Below are positions 8,786 through 17,907 of a stretch of 57,471 nucleotides of DNA, in pieces. Numbering within the stretch: position 1 is the stretch's first letter; each line of letters opens with the position of its first letter. Under the pieces are notes generated by a model. It was not told the origin of the DNA, made no database searches, and saw only the letters and a list, made by a program, of their open reading frames with translations. The translations under genes were made by a program, and so were the position numbers. Origin of the DNA: MedAcidi-G1 sp002713545. Lineage in GTDB: Bacteria > Actinomycetota > Acidimicrobiia > Acidimicrobiales > MedAcidi-G1. Location of the stretch: positions 1 to 57,471 of the forward strand of contig CAXGYF010000007.1 of assembly GCA_964013895.1 (NCBI GenBank), in the 5' to 3' direction.

Positions 8786-9364
8786 AACAGCAGTTATACG
8801 TCCCATATTACCAGGTTTAATTTCAGCATCTTCGAGGAACTCCAAGAGGCCATCTGTGAATTCAAGCTCTTCTGGAATCCTTTCAACTACAAAATCTGCA
8901 CCCGCCGGAAGATCGTTTAAATTAGCCATATTTTTAGGTTCTTTATAATCTGAACCTGGGATTGGGTTTCCATGAGGGCAAGTTGTCGGATCTTCAAGAA
9001 CTTTTCTCATAGCATCCTCAACAGAAGTAGAAATCACATGCTCCCATTTTCCCGCTTCATGGTGAGCTTCAGTCCAAGACAAACCTAGGACGTCTGTAAG
9101 GAAACATTCAGCAAGTCTGTGCCTTCGAACAACTCTGGTAGCTAATTCCATTCCTCTTGTTGTAAGAACTACGCCGTTATCGCCATCTTTCAGCAATCCC
9201 TCCTCGGCCATTCTTTTGATCATTTCCGAAACAGCTGGCCTCGAAACATCTAGTCGTTCTGCAATTCGAGCTTGTATTACTTTGAGATTGTCTTCTTCTA
9301 ATTCGAAAATAGTCTCGCAGTATTCTTCAAAAGCAGGGTGGTGGTCGGGAGTTTGATAAGTCAC
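8693..9364 (-). CDS. DtxR/IdeR-family metal-dependent repressor
   Basis: A 223-residue regulator with a winged helix (about 13-75), a dimerisation/metal domain (76-140, with RHRLAE, KWEHVIS and HGNPIPG) and a C-terminal FeoA/SH3-like domain. His82, Glu86, His101, Glu108 and His109 line up with DtxR metal ligands His79, Glu83, His98, Glu105 and His106. DtxR Met10 and Cys102 correspond by my alignment to Glu14 and Gly105, so the primary metal site differs from classical iron-sensing DtxR. It starts with GTG 9 bases after the epimerase stop. It probably represses iron uptake through the palindromes at 415 and 4606. It overlaps the convergent membrane-protein gene by 93 bases. Confidence 0.85.
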   Translation of the reverse strand: MTYQTPDHHPAFEEYCETIFELEEDNLKVIQARIAERLDVSRPAVSEMIKRMAEEGLLKDGDNGVVLTTRGMELATRVVRRHRLAECFLTDVLGLSWTEAHHEAGKWEHVISTSVEDAMRKVLEDPTTCPHGNPIPGSDYKEPKNMANLNDLPAGADFVVERIPEELEFTDGLLEFLEDAEIKPGNMGRITAVSPDGTTTVEIGGNHIGVGSFASERILVSVN

Positions 9365-9373
9365 AACTATAGG

Positions 9374-10339
9374 TTAACCGACTTTTTGCAAAGTATGAAA
9401 GTGCTCTGATAATGAATTATGCCACTTGAGTTGCGATCGAAGACCAGTGTCTATAGATGTTTTAGGTTTCCATCCTAATTCGTTCATTACAAGATCTTTA
9501 GAGGCACAAGTTAACTCCGGATCTCCAGGTCTCTTATTTAATTGCTGAAGAGTTATTGGAGACCCAACGATTCCTTCAACAGTTCTTATTAGGTCTAAAA
9601 GTTCTATTGGTTCCGCTCCGCCAGCATTTAACACACGATTAGTTACTTTCTCTATGCTGCCTGCTAACTGAAAAACTTCAACTATGTCGTCCACGAACGT
9701 GAAGGACCTTCTCTGTTTACCCTCACCCCATAATGGAAACGGTTCCCCGTTAAGAACAGACTCGAACATTCTATGTATAGACATATCCGGTCTCTGCCTA
9801 GGGCCGTAAACGGTGAAGAGACGCAAACTTATTACATCTAAACCACGTTCTGCATAAACAGATGCAAGATGCTCAGCTGCTAGTTTAGAAACCCCATACG
9901 GGCTGACAGGGTGAGGCAGATCAGTTTCTTTTGACTCGCGATTTGTCGGACCGTAAACAGAAGAACTTGAAGCTATTACAACTCTCCGAACACTTTTTTC
10001 TAAACATTCCTCAAGTAATCGTTGTGTTGTTAAGACATTCCTATCTAAGTGGGTTTCGAAACCTGAACCCCATGAAGTCTGAACACCAGGTTGTCCGGCT
10101 AAATGATAAACCGTGTCTACTTCGTCTAATCCTTCTAAAGATTGAGAATCTAAGATATTTGTATTCTTTAATTCAAAATTCTTACTTTTTAATGCTTTCT
10201 CTATATTTCTTCTCTTCTGTTCTGGATCATAATTTCGCGAAAAATCATCAATGCCTACCACAGATCTGCCTTTATCTAAAAGGCTGTCCGTCAAATTTGA
10301 ACCAATAAATCCAGCTGCGCCCGTAACTAGATCTTTCAT
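9374..10339 (-). CDS. NAD-dependent nucleotide-sugar epimerase/dehydratase
   Basis: A 321-residue extended SDR. The glycine motif TGAAGFIG is at the N-terminus, followed by IDDFSRNYD, SSSSVYG and the catalytic YGVSK, then TVYGPRQRPDM as in UDP-glucose/UDP-glucuronate 4-epimerases. The frame opens at 10354. The ATG at 10339 (MKDLVTG) is preferred because GAGGT lies 8 bases upstream, whereas the first ATG has no spaced ribosome-binding site. It probably forms an operon with dtxR. Role: sugar supply for envelope glycans. The exact substrate is not assignable. Confidence 0.75.
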   Translation of the reverse strand: MKDLVTGAAGFIGSNLTDSLLDKGRSVVGIDDFSRNYDPEQKRRNIEKALKSKNFELKNTNILDSQSLEGLDEVDTVYHLAGQPGVQTSWGSGFETHLDRNVLTTQRLLEECLEKSVRRVVIASSSSVYGPTNRESKETDLPHPVSPYGVSKLAAEHLASVYAERGLDVISLRLFTVYGPRQRPDMSIHRMFESVLNGEPFPLWGEGKQRRSFTFVDDIVEVFQLAGSIEKVTNRVLNAGGAEPIELLDLIRTVEGIVGSPITLQQLNKRPGDPELTCASKDLVMNELGWKPKTSIDTGLRSQLKWHNSLSEHFHTLQKVG

Positions 10340-10392
10340 ATTCACTAACCTCATCCTAGAATCTTAGTGATGGAAAGGATAATTGATAAATT

Positions 10393-10536
10393 ATGAGAGG
10401 CAACCTTTACATAAAATATCTTGCAATTTTATTTTTATCTCTAATCGCGATTTTTGCTGCTTGTGGTTCCGATGATGGTCGCCATGTCAGAGATGTTAAT
10501 AGCCCTCCTAGAGCAAACATTATTGTTACTGTCTAA
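10393..10536 (+). CDS. 47-residue mini-lipoprotein
   Basis: A short frame from ATG 10393 to TAA 10534-10536. It has a positively charged start, a hydrophobic core of about 14 residues and a lipobox FAAC at Cys24, followed directly by GSDDG. The larger lipoprotein at 1-383 shows the same GSDDG after its lipid Cys. The mature peptide would be only 24 residues, with no recognised domain. Its stop overlaps the stop of the convergent SDR gene by about 3 bases. The signal is convincing, the function is unknown. It could be a very small surface protein or the remnant of a longer one. Confidence 0.6.
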   Translation: MRGNLYIKYLAILFLSLIAIFAACGSDDGRHVRDVNSPPRANIIVTV

Positions 10537-11522
10537 TTAAAAACTCCGCCGGTTAATTGTTCGCTTAATTCCCAGAGCTCTCCCGCGGCTTCATCATCTA
10601 ATATGTGACTAGCCATACTGCATGACCCTGGTGAAGAATCTTCCGATGCCAGTGGAACGCCTAATTGACAATCAGCCAAATAATGACCCCCTTGATTTTC
10701 AAGAGACTTTTCAACACAGGCCCAAACTGTTGTAGCGGCTCCTGCTTCAACAGTTTTAGGGCTCATCATGTTGTCACTGCCATTTGAATCTTCGTCCGCT
10801 GAAGTTTGTGCTTTTCGTCTTTCCATCAGACTCGTCATATCTTCTTCTGTCATGTGTCGTCCCAATTCAGTGAAAATCATTCCTGGATGAACTGAAAAAG
10901 CGTGGATTCCTTTCGCTGCATAGCGTCGATCAAACTCTCTGGCAAACAAGGCATTAGCTGATTTTGATTGCCCGTAACTGTCCCATCCGTCATAATCACG
11001 TCTTTCGAACATCGGGTCGTCTAAATCTACGCCACAAATAAGATGTGCTCCGGAAGATAAACATACAACCCTTGAAGCTCCTGATTTCTCCAATGCAGGC
11101 ATTATTAATCCGGTAAATAGATAGTGCCCTAAGTGGTTGACTCCAAACTGCTGCTCAAAACCGTCAGTCGTGTGTCCAAATGGAGTGCACATTATTCCTG
11201 CGTTGTTCACTAAAAGATCTAGGCTTTCATTCTTACTGAGAAATTCTTCCGCGGAAGATCTGACATCCTCGAGGGATGCCAAGTTGAGTTCGTGCTGCTC
11301 GAGTTTGGCCTCAGAATTGCTCGAGAGGATTCTTTCTTTAGCTTCAGAATTTTTTGCATTGTCTCTTGCCGCCATAATGACTGATGCCCCAGCTGCTGCT
11401 AGAGCACGTGCTGTTTCTTCACCAAGTCCACCTGAGGCTCCCGTAACTAGAACTTTCTTACCAGATAAATCAAGACCTTCTAAAATTTCATTTGTTGTCG
11501 TTTCTTTATTCCATTTACTCAA
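10533..11522 (-). CDS. Short-chain dehydrogenase, retinol-dehydrogenase/WWOX-like
   Basis: A 329-residue classical-type SDR. NAD(P) motif TGASGGLG, then LDLLVNNAGIM, VCLSSGAH and catalytic YGQSKSANALFARE, as in the retinol dehydrogenase/WW-domain oxidoreductase branch. The open frame can begin at a GTG at 11540. A near-perfect AAGGAGG lies inside that extension, 5 bases before a TTG at 11522, so the product begins MSKWNKE. The substrate is not predictable. Confidence 0.8.
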   Translation of the reverse strand: MSKWNKETTTNEILEGLDLSGKKVLVTGASGGLGEETARALAAAGASVIMAARDNAKNSEAKERILSSNSEAKLEQHELNLASLEDVRSSAEEFLSKNESLDLLVNNAGIMCTPFGHTTDGFEQQFGVNHLGHYLFTGLIMPALEKSGASRVVCLSSGAHLICGVDLDDPMFERRDYDGWDSYGQSKSANALFAREFDRRYAAKGIHAFSVHPGMIFTELGRHMTEEDMTSLMERRKAQTSADEDSNGSDNMMSPKTVEAGAATTVWACVEKSLENQGGHYLADCQLGVPLASEDSSPGSCSMASHILDDEAAGELWELSEQLTGGVFN

Positions 11523-11647
11523 AGCTTCCTCCTTCAACACTCAACAATCTAGACCAGAAAGATTGTTTCTAATGATTGGGCTAAATCAAACACTCCATGG
11601 CAGTATGTTTTAAACAAACTTGAAGAAGACGCCTTAGAGGAGAATGG

Positions 11648-12793
11648 ATGAAAACACCAGTAACTGAAATGTTAGGAATCGAATTTCCTATTCTCGCATT
11701 TAGTCATTGCAGAGATGTAGTAGCTGCAGTTTCTAAAGCTGGTGGTCTGGGAGTACTGGGGGCTGTAGGCCACAGCGATAAGGATCTTGAGATCGATTTG
11801 AAATGGATCGAAGAAGAAGTTGGCGATTCTCCATACGGAGTTGATCTGATAGTCCCAGCTCGATACGCCGGAGACGGTGAAGGGGGCTTAAAAATCGAAG
11901 ATATTGCTGCCATGATCCCTGATGAACATAGAGAATTTTTGGAAGAACTACTTGAACGGTATGAAGTGCCAGAAGAAGCCCCTGAGGAATCAAAGTCATC
12001 TGATAGCTGGTCGGAGAGATCTACTGATGCTCCTTTTTCTGCAAATCGTGCTGCCCGTCAAATAGAAATAGCTTTAGCTCACAGACCATCTTTAATGGCC
12101 AATGCATTAGGGCCTCCTCCCAAGGAAATGATCGACAAATGTCATAACGCAGGTGTGAAAGTAGCTGCATTGGCAGGAGCCCGCACACATGCTGAAAGAC
12201 ACGTAAACGCAGGAGTCGATATGATAATCGCTCAAGGTTACGAAGCGGGAGGCCACACAGGTGAAATAGGATCCATGGTTTTAATCCCAGAAATCGTTGA
12301 CGCCGCAGGTTCTGTCCCTGTTGTTGGTGCTGGAGGTATCGGAAGAGGCAGACAGATGGCAGCGGCAATGGCTTTAGGGGCAGCAGGAGTCTGGTGTGGC
12401 TCAGTATGGTTAACCACTGAAGAAGCAGAAACTCACCCCGTAGTAAAAGAAAAAATGTTAGCTGCAGGGTCTGGTGACACCCTTAGGTCGCGTTCCCTGA
12501 CAGGTAAACCCGCAAGAATGTTAAAAAGTGCTTGGACCGAAGAATGGGCTAGAGAAGATACCCCTGACCCTCTCGGTATGCCTTTGCAACCTATTTTAAC
12601 TGACGGTTCACAGGCCCGAATTAACAGAACAGCTCATCATTCTGGTTCCGGATCAGAAAAACTTGCAACTTATTTCGTAGGTCAAATTGTCGGGTCAATG
12701 AACCGAGCACGGCCAGCCGGTCAGGTGGTCATAGATATGATTGAGGAATTTATCGAATCTTGCGAATATCTAGCTAAGCAATTAGAAACTTGA
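11648..12793 (+). CDS. Nitronate monooxygenase-family FMN enzyme
   Basis: A 381-residue TIM-barrel FMN protein of the nitronate monooxygenase/2-nitropropane dioxygenase family. It shows the start MLGIEFPIL, the conserved EAGGHTGEIG carrying the active-site His, and FMN-phosphate loops VVGAGGIGRGRQ and GAAGVWCGS. Such enzymes oxidise alkyl nitronates such as propionate-3-nitronate. Some relatives are enoyl-ACP or other flavin reductases, so the substrate is uncertain. AGAGGAGA precedes the ATG. It is divergent from the SDR and convergent with a metallo-hydrolase. Confidence 0.8.
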   Translation: MKTPVTEMLGIEFPILAFSHCRDVVAAVSKAGGLGVLGAVGHSDKDLEIDLKWIEEEVGDSPYGVDLIVPARYAGDGEGGLKIEDIAAMIPDEHREFLEELLERYEVPEEAPEESKSSDSWSERSTDAPFSANRAARQIEIALAHRPSLMANALGPPPKEMIDKCHNAGVKVAALAGARTHAERHVNAGVDMIIAQGYEAGGHTGEIGSMVLIPEIVDAAGSVPVVGAGGIGRGRQMAAAMALGAAGVWCGSVWLTTEEAETHPVVKEKMLAAGSGDTLRSRSLTGKPARMLKSAWTEEWAREDTPDPLGMPLQPILTDGSQARINRTAHHSGSGSEKLATYFVGQIVGSMNRARPAGQVVIDMIEEFIESCEYLAKQLET

Positions 12794-12798
12794 TTTAA

Positions 12799-13623
12799 TC
12801 ACACAGTTATTGTTTCAAGATCAGATGGAAGAATAATTTCCCCGTCAAAATGTTCAGAAGCTATTTGTATCCATTGATCAATATCTTCTTGCGTAGAAGG
12901 GGCAGGCACGCAGTGGTTTAGAACAAGGGTTTTGACTCCCGCCTTCTTCGCTGTGCGAGCCGCATCTTCAACCGTCGAATGATAATCAAGGACGTCTAAA
13001 AGGCGTTTTATTGGAAGTTGTTTGATCAGATCGTCTCTTATGACGGTCTGTACGTACACATCTGCACCTGAGCAAAGCTCATCTAGACCAGCACATGGAA
13101 TCGTGTCTCCTGCTAAAACAATCGAACTGCCTTCTGCTTCAATTCTGTATCCAACCGTCGGGTGGACTGGTTTGTGGTCAGTCATGGCTGCGGTAATTCG
13201 TACCTGTTCGTCGTCTAAGACAACTCCTGCAGCAGTCTCACTCACTTCAAGCTGAGGGGGTGAATCCAAATCCGAATGATGCTCAATTCGATATCCAATA
13301 TCGGGCCCAAGCATTTTTAGGGTGTTTTCAATAAAATTCTCCGTGCCTTCTGGACCAACTACCGGCAGGGGTGGAGCCGGAAACCCCTGAATCCACCTCG
13401 TCGTAATAAAATCATTGACATCTGTTACATGATCGCTGTGTAAATGGGTAAGAAGAAGCCGCTCAATAGTTATAGGTAAGGTTCCTGCAGCTGCCAAACG
13501 CATCAGACAACCTCTTCCACAATCAATCAGAAAATTACGACCGGCCACTTTGATCAACTGCGAGGGACCAGAACGATTAGGGTCTGGAAGCGGACTGCCA
13601 GTCCCCGTCATAATTAATTCCAT
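12799..13623 (-). CDS. Metallo-beta-lactamase-fold hydrolase, RNase Z-like
   Basis: 274 residues. Metal-binding THLHSDH motif near residue 60, preceded by LIDCGRGCLMRL, a later AGDT aspartate motif, and VLNHCVP near the C-terminus. This is the layout of the RNase Z/arylsulfatase-type MBL family. It lacks an obvious tRNA-binding exosite arm, so a small-molecule ester or phosphodiester substrate is as likely as tRNA. It lies 4 bases after an SDR gene, probably in one operon. Confidence 0.7.
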   Translation of the reverse strand: MELIMTGTGSPLPDPNRSGPSQLIKVAGRNFLIDCGRGCLMRLAAAGTLPITIERLLLTHLHSDHVTDVNDFITTRWIQGFPAPPLPVVGPEGTENFIENTLKMLGPDIGYRIEHHSDLDSPPQLEVSETAAGVVLDDEQVRITAAMTDHKPVHPTVGYRIEAEGSSIVLAGDTIPCAGLDELCSGADVYVQTVIRDDLIKQLPIKRLLDVLDYHSTVEDAARTAKKAGVKTLVLNHCVPAPSTQEDIDQWIQIASEHFDGEIILPSDLETITV

Positions 13624-13627
13624 TTGA

Positions 13628-14398
13628 TCAACTCAGATTGTTAAAACTAACGAGTCCTCCGCCGTCAAGAACTAACGTTTGACCTGTCATCCATCCAGAT
13701 GATTCACTCGAAAGATACAAAGCAGCCGATGCTATGTCCTGAGTCTCCCCCAGGCGTTTTAGAGGATAACTTTGAGCCACAATGTCACCCTGTCCGCCTT
13801 CCCATAAGGCCTTTGCAAAATCTGTCTTGATTAAACCTGGTGCAATAGCGTTGACTCGAACTCCGGGCGCAAGTTCCGCAGCTAATTGCATAGTTAAATG
13901 GATCAATGCCGCTTTGGTTATGTCATAGGGGCCAAGTATCGGGTTAGTTGAAAGTCCTCCCACTGAGGAAATGTTGACGATGTTTCCACCGTTTTCTTTC
14001 ATCCACATGTTCCAGCATTTTTGACTCCACAACAATGGCCCTGTGAGATTTACTTCGATTGTTTTGTCCCAGCGAGGAACATCAACATCTATTGTCGGCC
14101 CGGCATAAGGGTTAGTCGCGGCATTGTTAATGAGAATATCCACACTTCCGAAAGTCGAAAGTGTGGCTTGAACCGCGCGTTCGATATCTTCGATACGCCC
14201 AGCATTACCGGCCTCAAATGCTAAATCACCGCCGGTTGCTTCAGTAATTTCTTTTACAGCTTCCTCGCACACCTCTGCCTTGCGGCTGGTAATCATTACT
14301 TTTGCTCCAGCTGAAGCAAGTTCGGAAGCTATTGCCTTGCCGATACCTCGAGAACCGCCTGTTACTATCGCTACTTTTCCGTTTAAATCTGTATCCAT
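13628..14398 (-). CDS. Short-chain dehydrogenase, FabG-like
   Basis: A 256-residue classical SDR with TGGSRGIG, ILINNAATNP, NISSVGG and a catalytic YDITKAA. The C-terminus WMTGQTLVLDGGG is typical of 3-oxoacyl reductase-like enzymes. It probably reduces or oxidises a hydroxyacyl or related alcohol; the substrate cannot be read from sequence. It is upstream of, and nearly abuts, the metallo-hydrolase gene. Confidence 0.8.
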   Translation of the reverse strand: MDTDLNGKVAIVTGGSRGIGKAIASELASAGAKVMITSRKAEVCEEAVKEITEATGGDLAFEAGNAGRIEDIERAVQATLSTFGSVDILINNAATNPYAGPTIDVDVPRWDKTIEVNLTGPLLWSQKCWNMWMKENGGNIVNISSVGGLSTNPILGPYDITKAALIHLTMQLAAELAPGVRVNAIAPGLIKTDFAKALWEGGQGDIVAQSYPLKRLGETQDIASAALYLSSESSGWMTGQTLVLDGGGLVSFNNLS

Positions 14399-14473
14399 GT
14401 GTCGACTTTATCTACTAAAAGATCTGATGGGCCGATCAGGCAAAAGATGTGGAAACTCTGCAAAGATTAAGTC

Positions 14474-15502
14474 GTGGAAGATAAAAAAGAAATTGAGTTA
14501 ATTCTCGAGCCTGAAGATGAATACAACCATGAACCTGACGACGTTTCAAACTACAACGAATCAATGTATTTCAATCTGATTGATCATTCGCAAAAAATTG
14601 GCGGCTGGTTCAGATTGGGAAATCGAGTCAATGAAAATTACGCGGAAATGACGTGTTGTATCTATTTGCCAGATGGGCGTGTTGGCTTCATGTATAAGAA
14701 ACCAGAAATTAAAACAAACACTGTTTTTGATGCTGGCGGTATGCGTTTTGAAGTAGTTGAACCTTTTAAAGAATTAAAACTTTCTTACGAAGGGAAAGTA
14801 TGTGTTTTGGACAAACCAAATGACATGGCTGAACCTAAAAAAGCTTTTACCGAGAACCCTATGGTCGATACGACAGTCGAACTGACATTCAATGGAATTT
14901 CACCAATGTTTGGTGGACGTCCAGTGGAAAAATCGACAGGAAAAGAACCTACTCAAAAAATGGAGGAGTCTTTTTCAAAAGCCCACTATGAACAGCACAT
15001 ATCCGGAAAAGGGACTGTGGAAGTTGGAGATGAACGTTTTGAATTAAATGGCTTGGGTCTACGAGACAAGTCATGGGGTGCTCGATATTGGCAGGCAATT
15101 GCCTGGTATCGCTGGTTACCAATGGCCTTCAGTGATGATTTCGCGATGATGATTTCATTAATTAGCAAGGACGGCATAACAGCCGCAAGTGGAGGAATGG
15201 TTCTTCACGATGACACTTACCATTTGATCAGGAGCGTGGAAATTGATTCTGTTTGGGATGATGATTGGTATCAGAAATCTCTAGAAGCTCGTATCTCAAC
15301 AGACGACAGGGATTATGAAATTAAAGGTGAAGTTGAGTCTCTAATACCACTCAGGAATCAAAGAACTACTCCAGATGGCGAACAGCTATTTACACGCATA
15401 ACTGAAGGTCTTACACGTTATGAGTGTGATGGCATGACTGGATGGGGGATGTCTGAATATCTGGATCAAATTGTAGATGGGATTCCTATAGGAGCTGTAT
15501 AG
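14474..15502 (+). CDS. AttH/CrtC-like (DUF7064/7065-type) lipocalin-fold protein
   Basis: A 342-residue cytosolic protein with an acidic N-terminus. The segment GLGLRDKSWGARYW resembles the RDHSWG motif of the AttH/carotenoid-hydratase (CrtC)-like two-lipocalin fold, now split into DUF7064/7065 domains. Relatives are hydratases, Diels-Alderases or uncharacterised proteins often beside acyl-CoA and terpenoid genes. It starts with GTG. The DNA glycosylase gene follows 4 bases later. The assignment rests on one motif region; function unknown. Confidence 0.55.
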   Translation: MEDKKEIELILEPEDEYNHEPDDVSNYNESMYFNLIDHSQKIGGWFRLGNRVNENYAEMTCCIYLPDGRVGFMYKKPEIKTNTVFDAGGMRFEVVEPFKELKLSYEGKVCVLDKPNDMAEPKKAFTENPMVDTTVELTFNGISPMFGGRPVEKSTGKEPTQKMEESFSKAHYEQHISGKGTVEVGDERFELNGLGLRDKSWGARYWQAIAWYRWLPMAFSDDFAMMISLISKDGITAASGGMVLHDDTYHLIRSVEIDSVWDDDWYQKSLEARISTDDRDYEIKGEVESLIPLRNQRTTPDGEQLFTRITEGLTRYECDGMTGWGMSEYLDQIVDGIPIGAV

Positions 15503-15506
15503 GTCT

Positions 15507-16118
15507 TTGAGTGGAAAAAAATCAGAAACTGAAAATATCGTTCGATGCAGTTGGGTGGGGCAACACGAAGATTATAAGACCTACCACGATGACGAATGGG
15601 GTCGTCCAGTAACCGGCGATAGTGCCCTATTTGAAAGAATCTGTCTTGAGGGATTTCAAGCAGGTTTGTCGTGGCTAACAATATTGCGAAAAAGAGAATC
15701 TTTTCGATCTGCTTTTGAAACTTTTGAACTTTCAAAAGTTGCCGACTTTGACCAGAAAAAAATCGAGTCTCTAATGAATGACTCTCGAATAGTCCGCAAC
15801 AGGGCAAAAATTTTATCCACTATAAACAACGCTCAGTGTGCTTTAGAAATGATTAACGAATATGGATCACTTACAAATTTCCTTTGGTCTTTTGAACCCC
15901 CTTCAAAAAAGTACAAAAATGTGAGTGCTATTCCTTCTCAAACTGATGACTCAAAAAAGTTAAGTGCCGAACTGAAAAAAAAGGGTTGGAGTTTTGTTGG
16001 CCCCACAACCATGTACGCATTCATGCAAGCCGTGGGAATGGTAAACGACCACATAACAAGTTGTTGGGTTTTTGAAACTGTAGAAAAAGAGAGACGAAAA
16101 CTTTCTCGTCCGATTTAA
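15507..16118 (+). CDS. tag: DNA-3-methyladenine glycosylase I
   Basis: A 203-residue base-excision repair enzyme that removes 3-methyladenine from DNA. Family signatures: RCSWVGQHEDYKTYHDDEWG, the catalytic-Glu segment ICLEGFQAGLSW, TILRKRESF and C-terminal NDHITSC. The N-terminal Cys and His and the C-terminal His and Cys match the zinc-binding residues of E. coli Tag. Length is close to the family norm of about 190. It starts with TTG, 4 bases after the preceding gene. Confidence 0.9.
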   Translation: MSGKKSETENIVRCSWVGQHEDYKTYHDDEWGRPVTGDSALFERICLEGFQAGLSWLTILRKRESFRSAFETFELSKVADFDQKKIESLMNDSRIVRNRAKILSTINNAQCALEMINEYGSLTNFLWSFEPPSKKYKNVSAIPSQTDDSKKLSAELKKKGWSFVGPTTMYAFMQAVGMVNDHITSCWVFETVEKERRKLSRPI

Positions 16119-16126
16119 AACTGATG

Positions 16127-17140
16127 TTATGAGTCTCTGTTCACAACAAAGTTAGCGACCTCTTCCAATTCACTAAATGTTTCTTCTCTAATATCTGCAT
16201 TATTAAGAAATTCAGTTGCTCTTTTGAGATGCTTATCTGCTTCTTCAAGAGTAGCTTCACGCCCTCCCGCGTTTTCTATCAAAGAGGACGCATAGGAGAC
16301 TTCTTCCTCGCTGAGCTCGCCGGTTATGCTAAAAATTTCTGAAAGCTTTTCTGCTTCTGAACTATTAGCAGAGAGAACAATAGAAACCGGCATAGATTTC
16401 TTTCTTTCTCTCAGATCGTTACCAACTGGTTTACCTGTAACTTTTGGATCTCCCCAAATCCCGAGCACATCATCCACTGCTTGATAAGCGAGTCCTAATT
16501 CATATCCAAAAACTTCAAGAGAGCTGCAAGTATCTTCATTAGCCCCACTCAAAACCGCCCCCACAGAAGACGCATAGCCCAATAAGGCCCCAGTCTTAGC
16601 TGCTTCCATCTTTAAACATTCTTCGAAACTAACAGTCGGCAAATCGTCAAAAGTCATATCTGAGGCTTGTCCGGAAATCATTGTCATAGTCGCATCTACT
16701 AATCGTCTTGCAGCCTGCACGCGCTCTGGGGTGTCTTCTTCTAACAAAACTTGAAAAGCAAGTGTGTGCAAAGCATCACCCGCTATCAAAGCATCTTCAA
16801 CAGTGAATGCAGTCCAAGCGCTCGGCCGATGTCTGCGTTCTTTATCGCCATCAATAATATCGTCATGAATTAATGAAAAATTGTGAATCATCTCTACAGC
16901 AACTGCCCCTGGTATAGCCGTTTCAGGCCCTCCGCCCACTGCTTCAGAAGAAAGGACTGCAAGCGCAGGACGCAAACGTTTACCTGCATCTTTAGGAGTT
17001 TCAAATCCTTTAATTGTTTTCCATCCAAAGTGATATTCAATTACAGGCAACAAATCATCAGAAAGTTTTTTTACCGAATTTATTAATTCAGGTTCAATTA
17101 ACTTCATAACCCTGTTAAGAGCCTGTGGAGTTTCCATCAC
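16127..17140 (-). CDS. Polyprenyl diphosphate synthase
   Basis: A 337-residue trans-isoprenyl diphosphate synthase that condenses isopentenyl diphosphate with allylic diphosphates. The first Asp-rich motif is HDDIIDGDKERR, the second QAVDDVLGIWGD, followed by KPVGNDLRERKKS as in GGPP and longer-chain synthases. Product length (C20 to about C45) cannot be assigned from sequence. It is the last gene of a minus-strand run and its start directly abuts the nitrilase stop. Confidence 0.85.
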   Translation of the reverse strand: MMETPQALNRVMKLIEPELINSVKKLSDDLLPVIEYHFGWKTIKGFETPKDAGKRLRPALAVLSSEAVGGGPETAIPGAVAVEMIHNFSLIHDDIIDGDKERRHRPSAWTAFTVEDALIAGDALHTLAFQVLLEEDTPERVQAARRLVDATMTMISGQASDMTFDDLPTVSFEECLKMEAAKTGALLGYASSVGAVLSGANEDTCSSLEVFGYELGLAYQAVDDVLGIWGDPKVTGKPVGNDLRERKKSMPVSIVLSANSSEAEKLSEIFSITGELSEEEVSYASSLIENAGGREATLEEADKHLKRATEFLNNADIREETFSELEEVANFVVNRDS

Positions 17141-17905
17141 TTATTTACTTCGATCATTAATGAAGGGAAAAGTTTTCCTTACTTCTGAAACTCTCTCCGG
17201 CTCAATGTCTGCTATCAATATTTCCTCACCATCTGAAGAAGCTTCTTTTATTACTTCTCCCAAAGGATCAATAATTGCTGAGTCTCCTTGATAGGACAAA
17301 CCATCTCCTTCGCCGACTCTATTAACACCCACTACATATGCCTGATTTTCAATGGCGCGAGAACGAAGCAGTGCCTTCCAATGGCCACTTCTAGCCGAAG
17401 GCCAATTAGCTACCACAACATACAGGTCAGTCTTTGGAGCTAAGTTCCAAAAAGCATCTGCAAATCTCAAGTCATAACATACGAATAAACTTGTTCGTAC
17501 TCCCATCAGATCTATTGTCACAAATTGATTACCAGCTCTATAATTTTGATGTTCACCGGCGAAAGTAAATGGAAAAACTTTGTCATATTCGTAAGACTCT
17601 CCCAAAGGACCTTTAACTAGAAAACGGTTTACAGGGAGTTCATCTTCTAGATCTTTTGTTGGAACAGACGCAGCCATCCACAAATTTTTAGTCTTCGCTT
17701 GCTCGCTAAGAAAAGTTTCACTTTCCCCTTCTGGTTTTTCTGCGATTTTGTCAGATGCCATTGAGAATCCAGTTGAGTACATCTCAGAAAGGACCACTAA
17801 CTCTGCTCCGCCACTCGCCGCTTGAGCGACCATAGGAGTTAAACGCTCATGATTAGCAGAAGGACTTTCCCATATCACATCATGTTGTATGGCGGCGATC
17901 TTCAT
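17141..17905 (-). CDS. Nitrilase-superfamily amidase, omega-amidase-like
   Basis: A 254-residue carbon-nitrogen hydrolase. The Glu-Lys-Cys triad is visible: Glu in VVLSEMYSTGF, Lys in YDKVFPFTFAGE and Cys in SLFVCYDLRFADAFW. Length and motifs fit the YafV/NIT2 omega-amidase group, which hydrolyses alpha-ketoglutaramate or alpha-ketosuccinamate to the keto acid and ammonia. It lies 2 bases after an aminotransferase of the glutamine transaminase K type, which makes such ketoamides. That pairing supports the assignment. Confidence 0.8.
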   Translation of the reverse strand: MKIAAIQHDVIWESPSANHERLTPMVAQAASGGAELVVLSEMYSTGFSMASDKIAEKPEGESETFLSEQAKTKNLWMAASVPTKDLEDELPVNRFLVKGPLGESYEYDKVFPFTFAGEHQNYRAGNQFVTIDLMGVRTSLFVCYDLRFADAFWNLAPKTDLYVVVANWPSARSGHWKALLRSRAIENQAYVVGVNRVGEGDGLSYQGDSAIIDPLGEVIKEASSDGEEILIADIEPERVSEVRKTFPFINDRSK

Positions 17906-17907
17906 TT

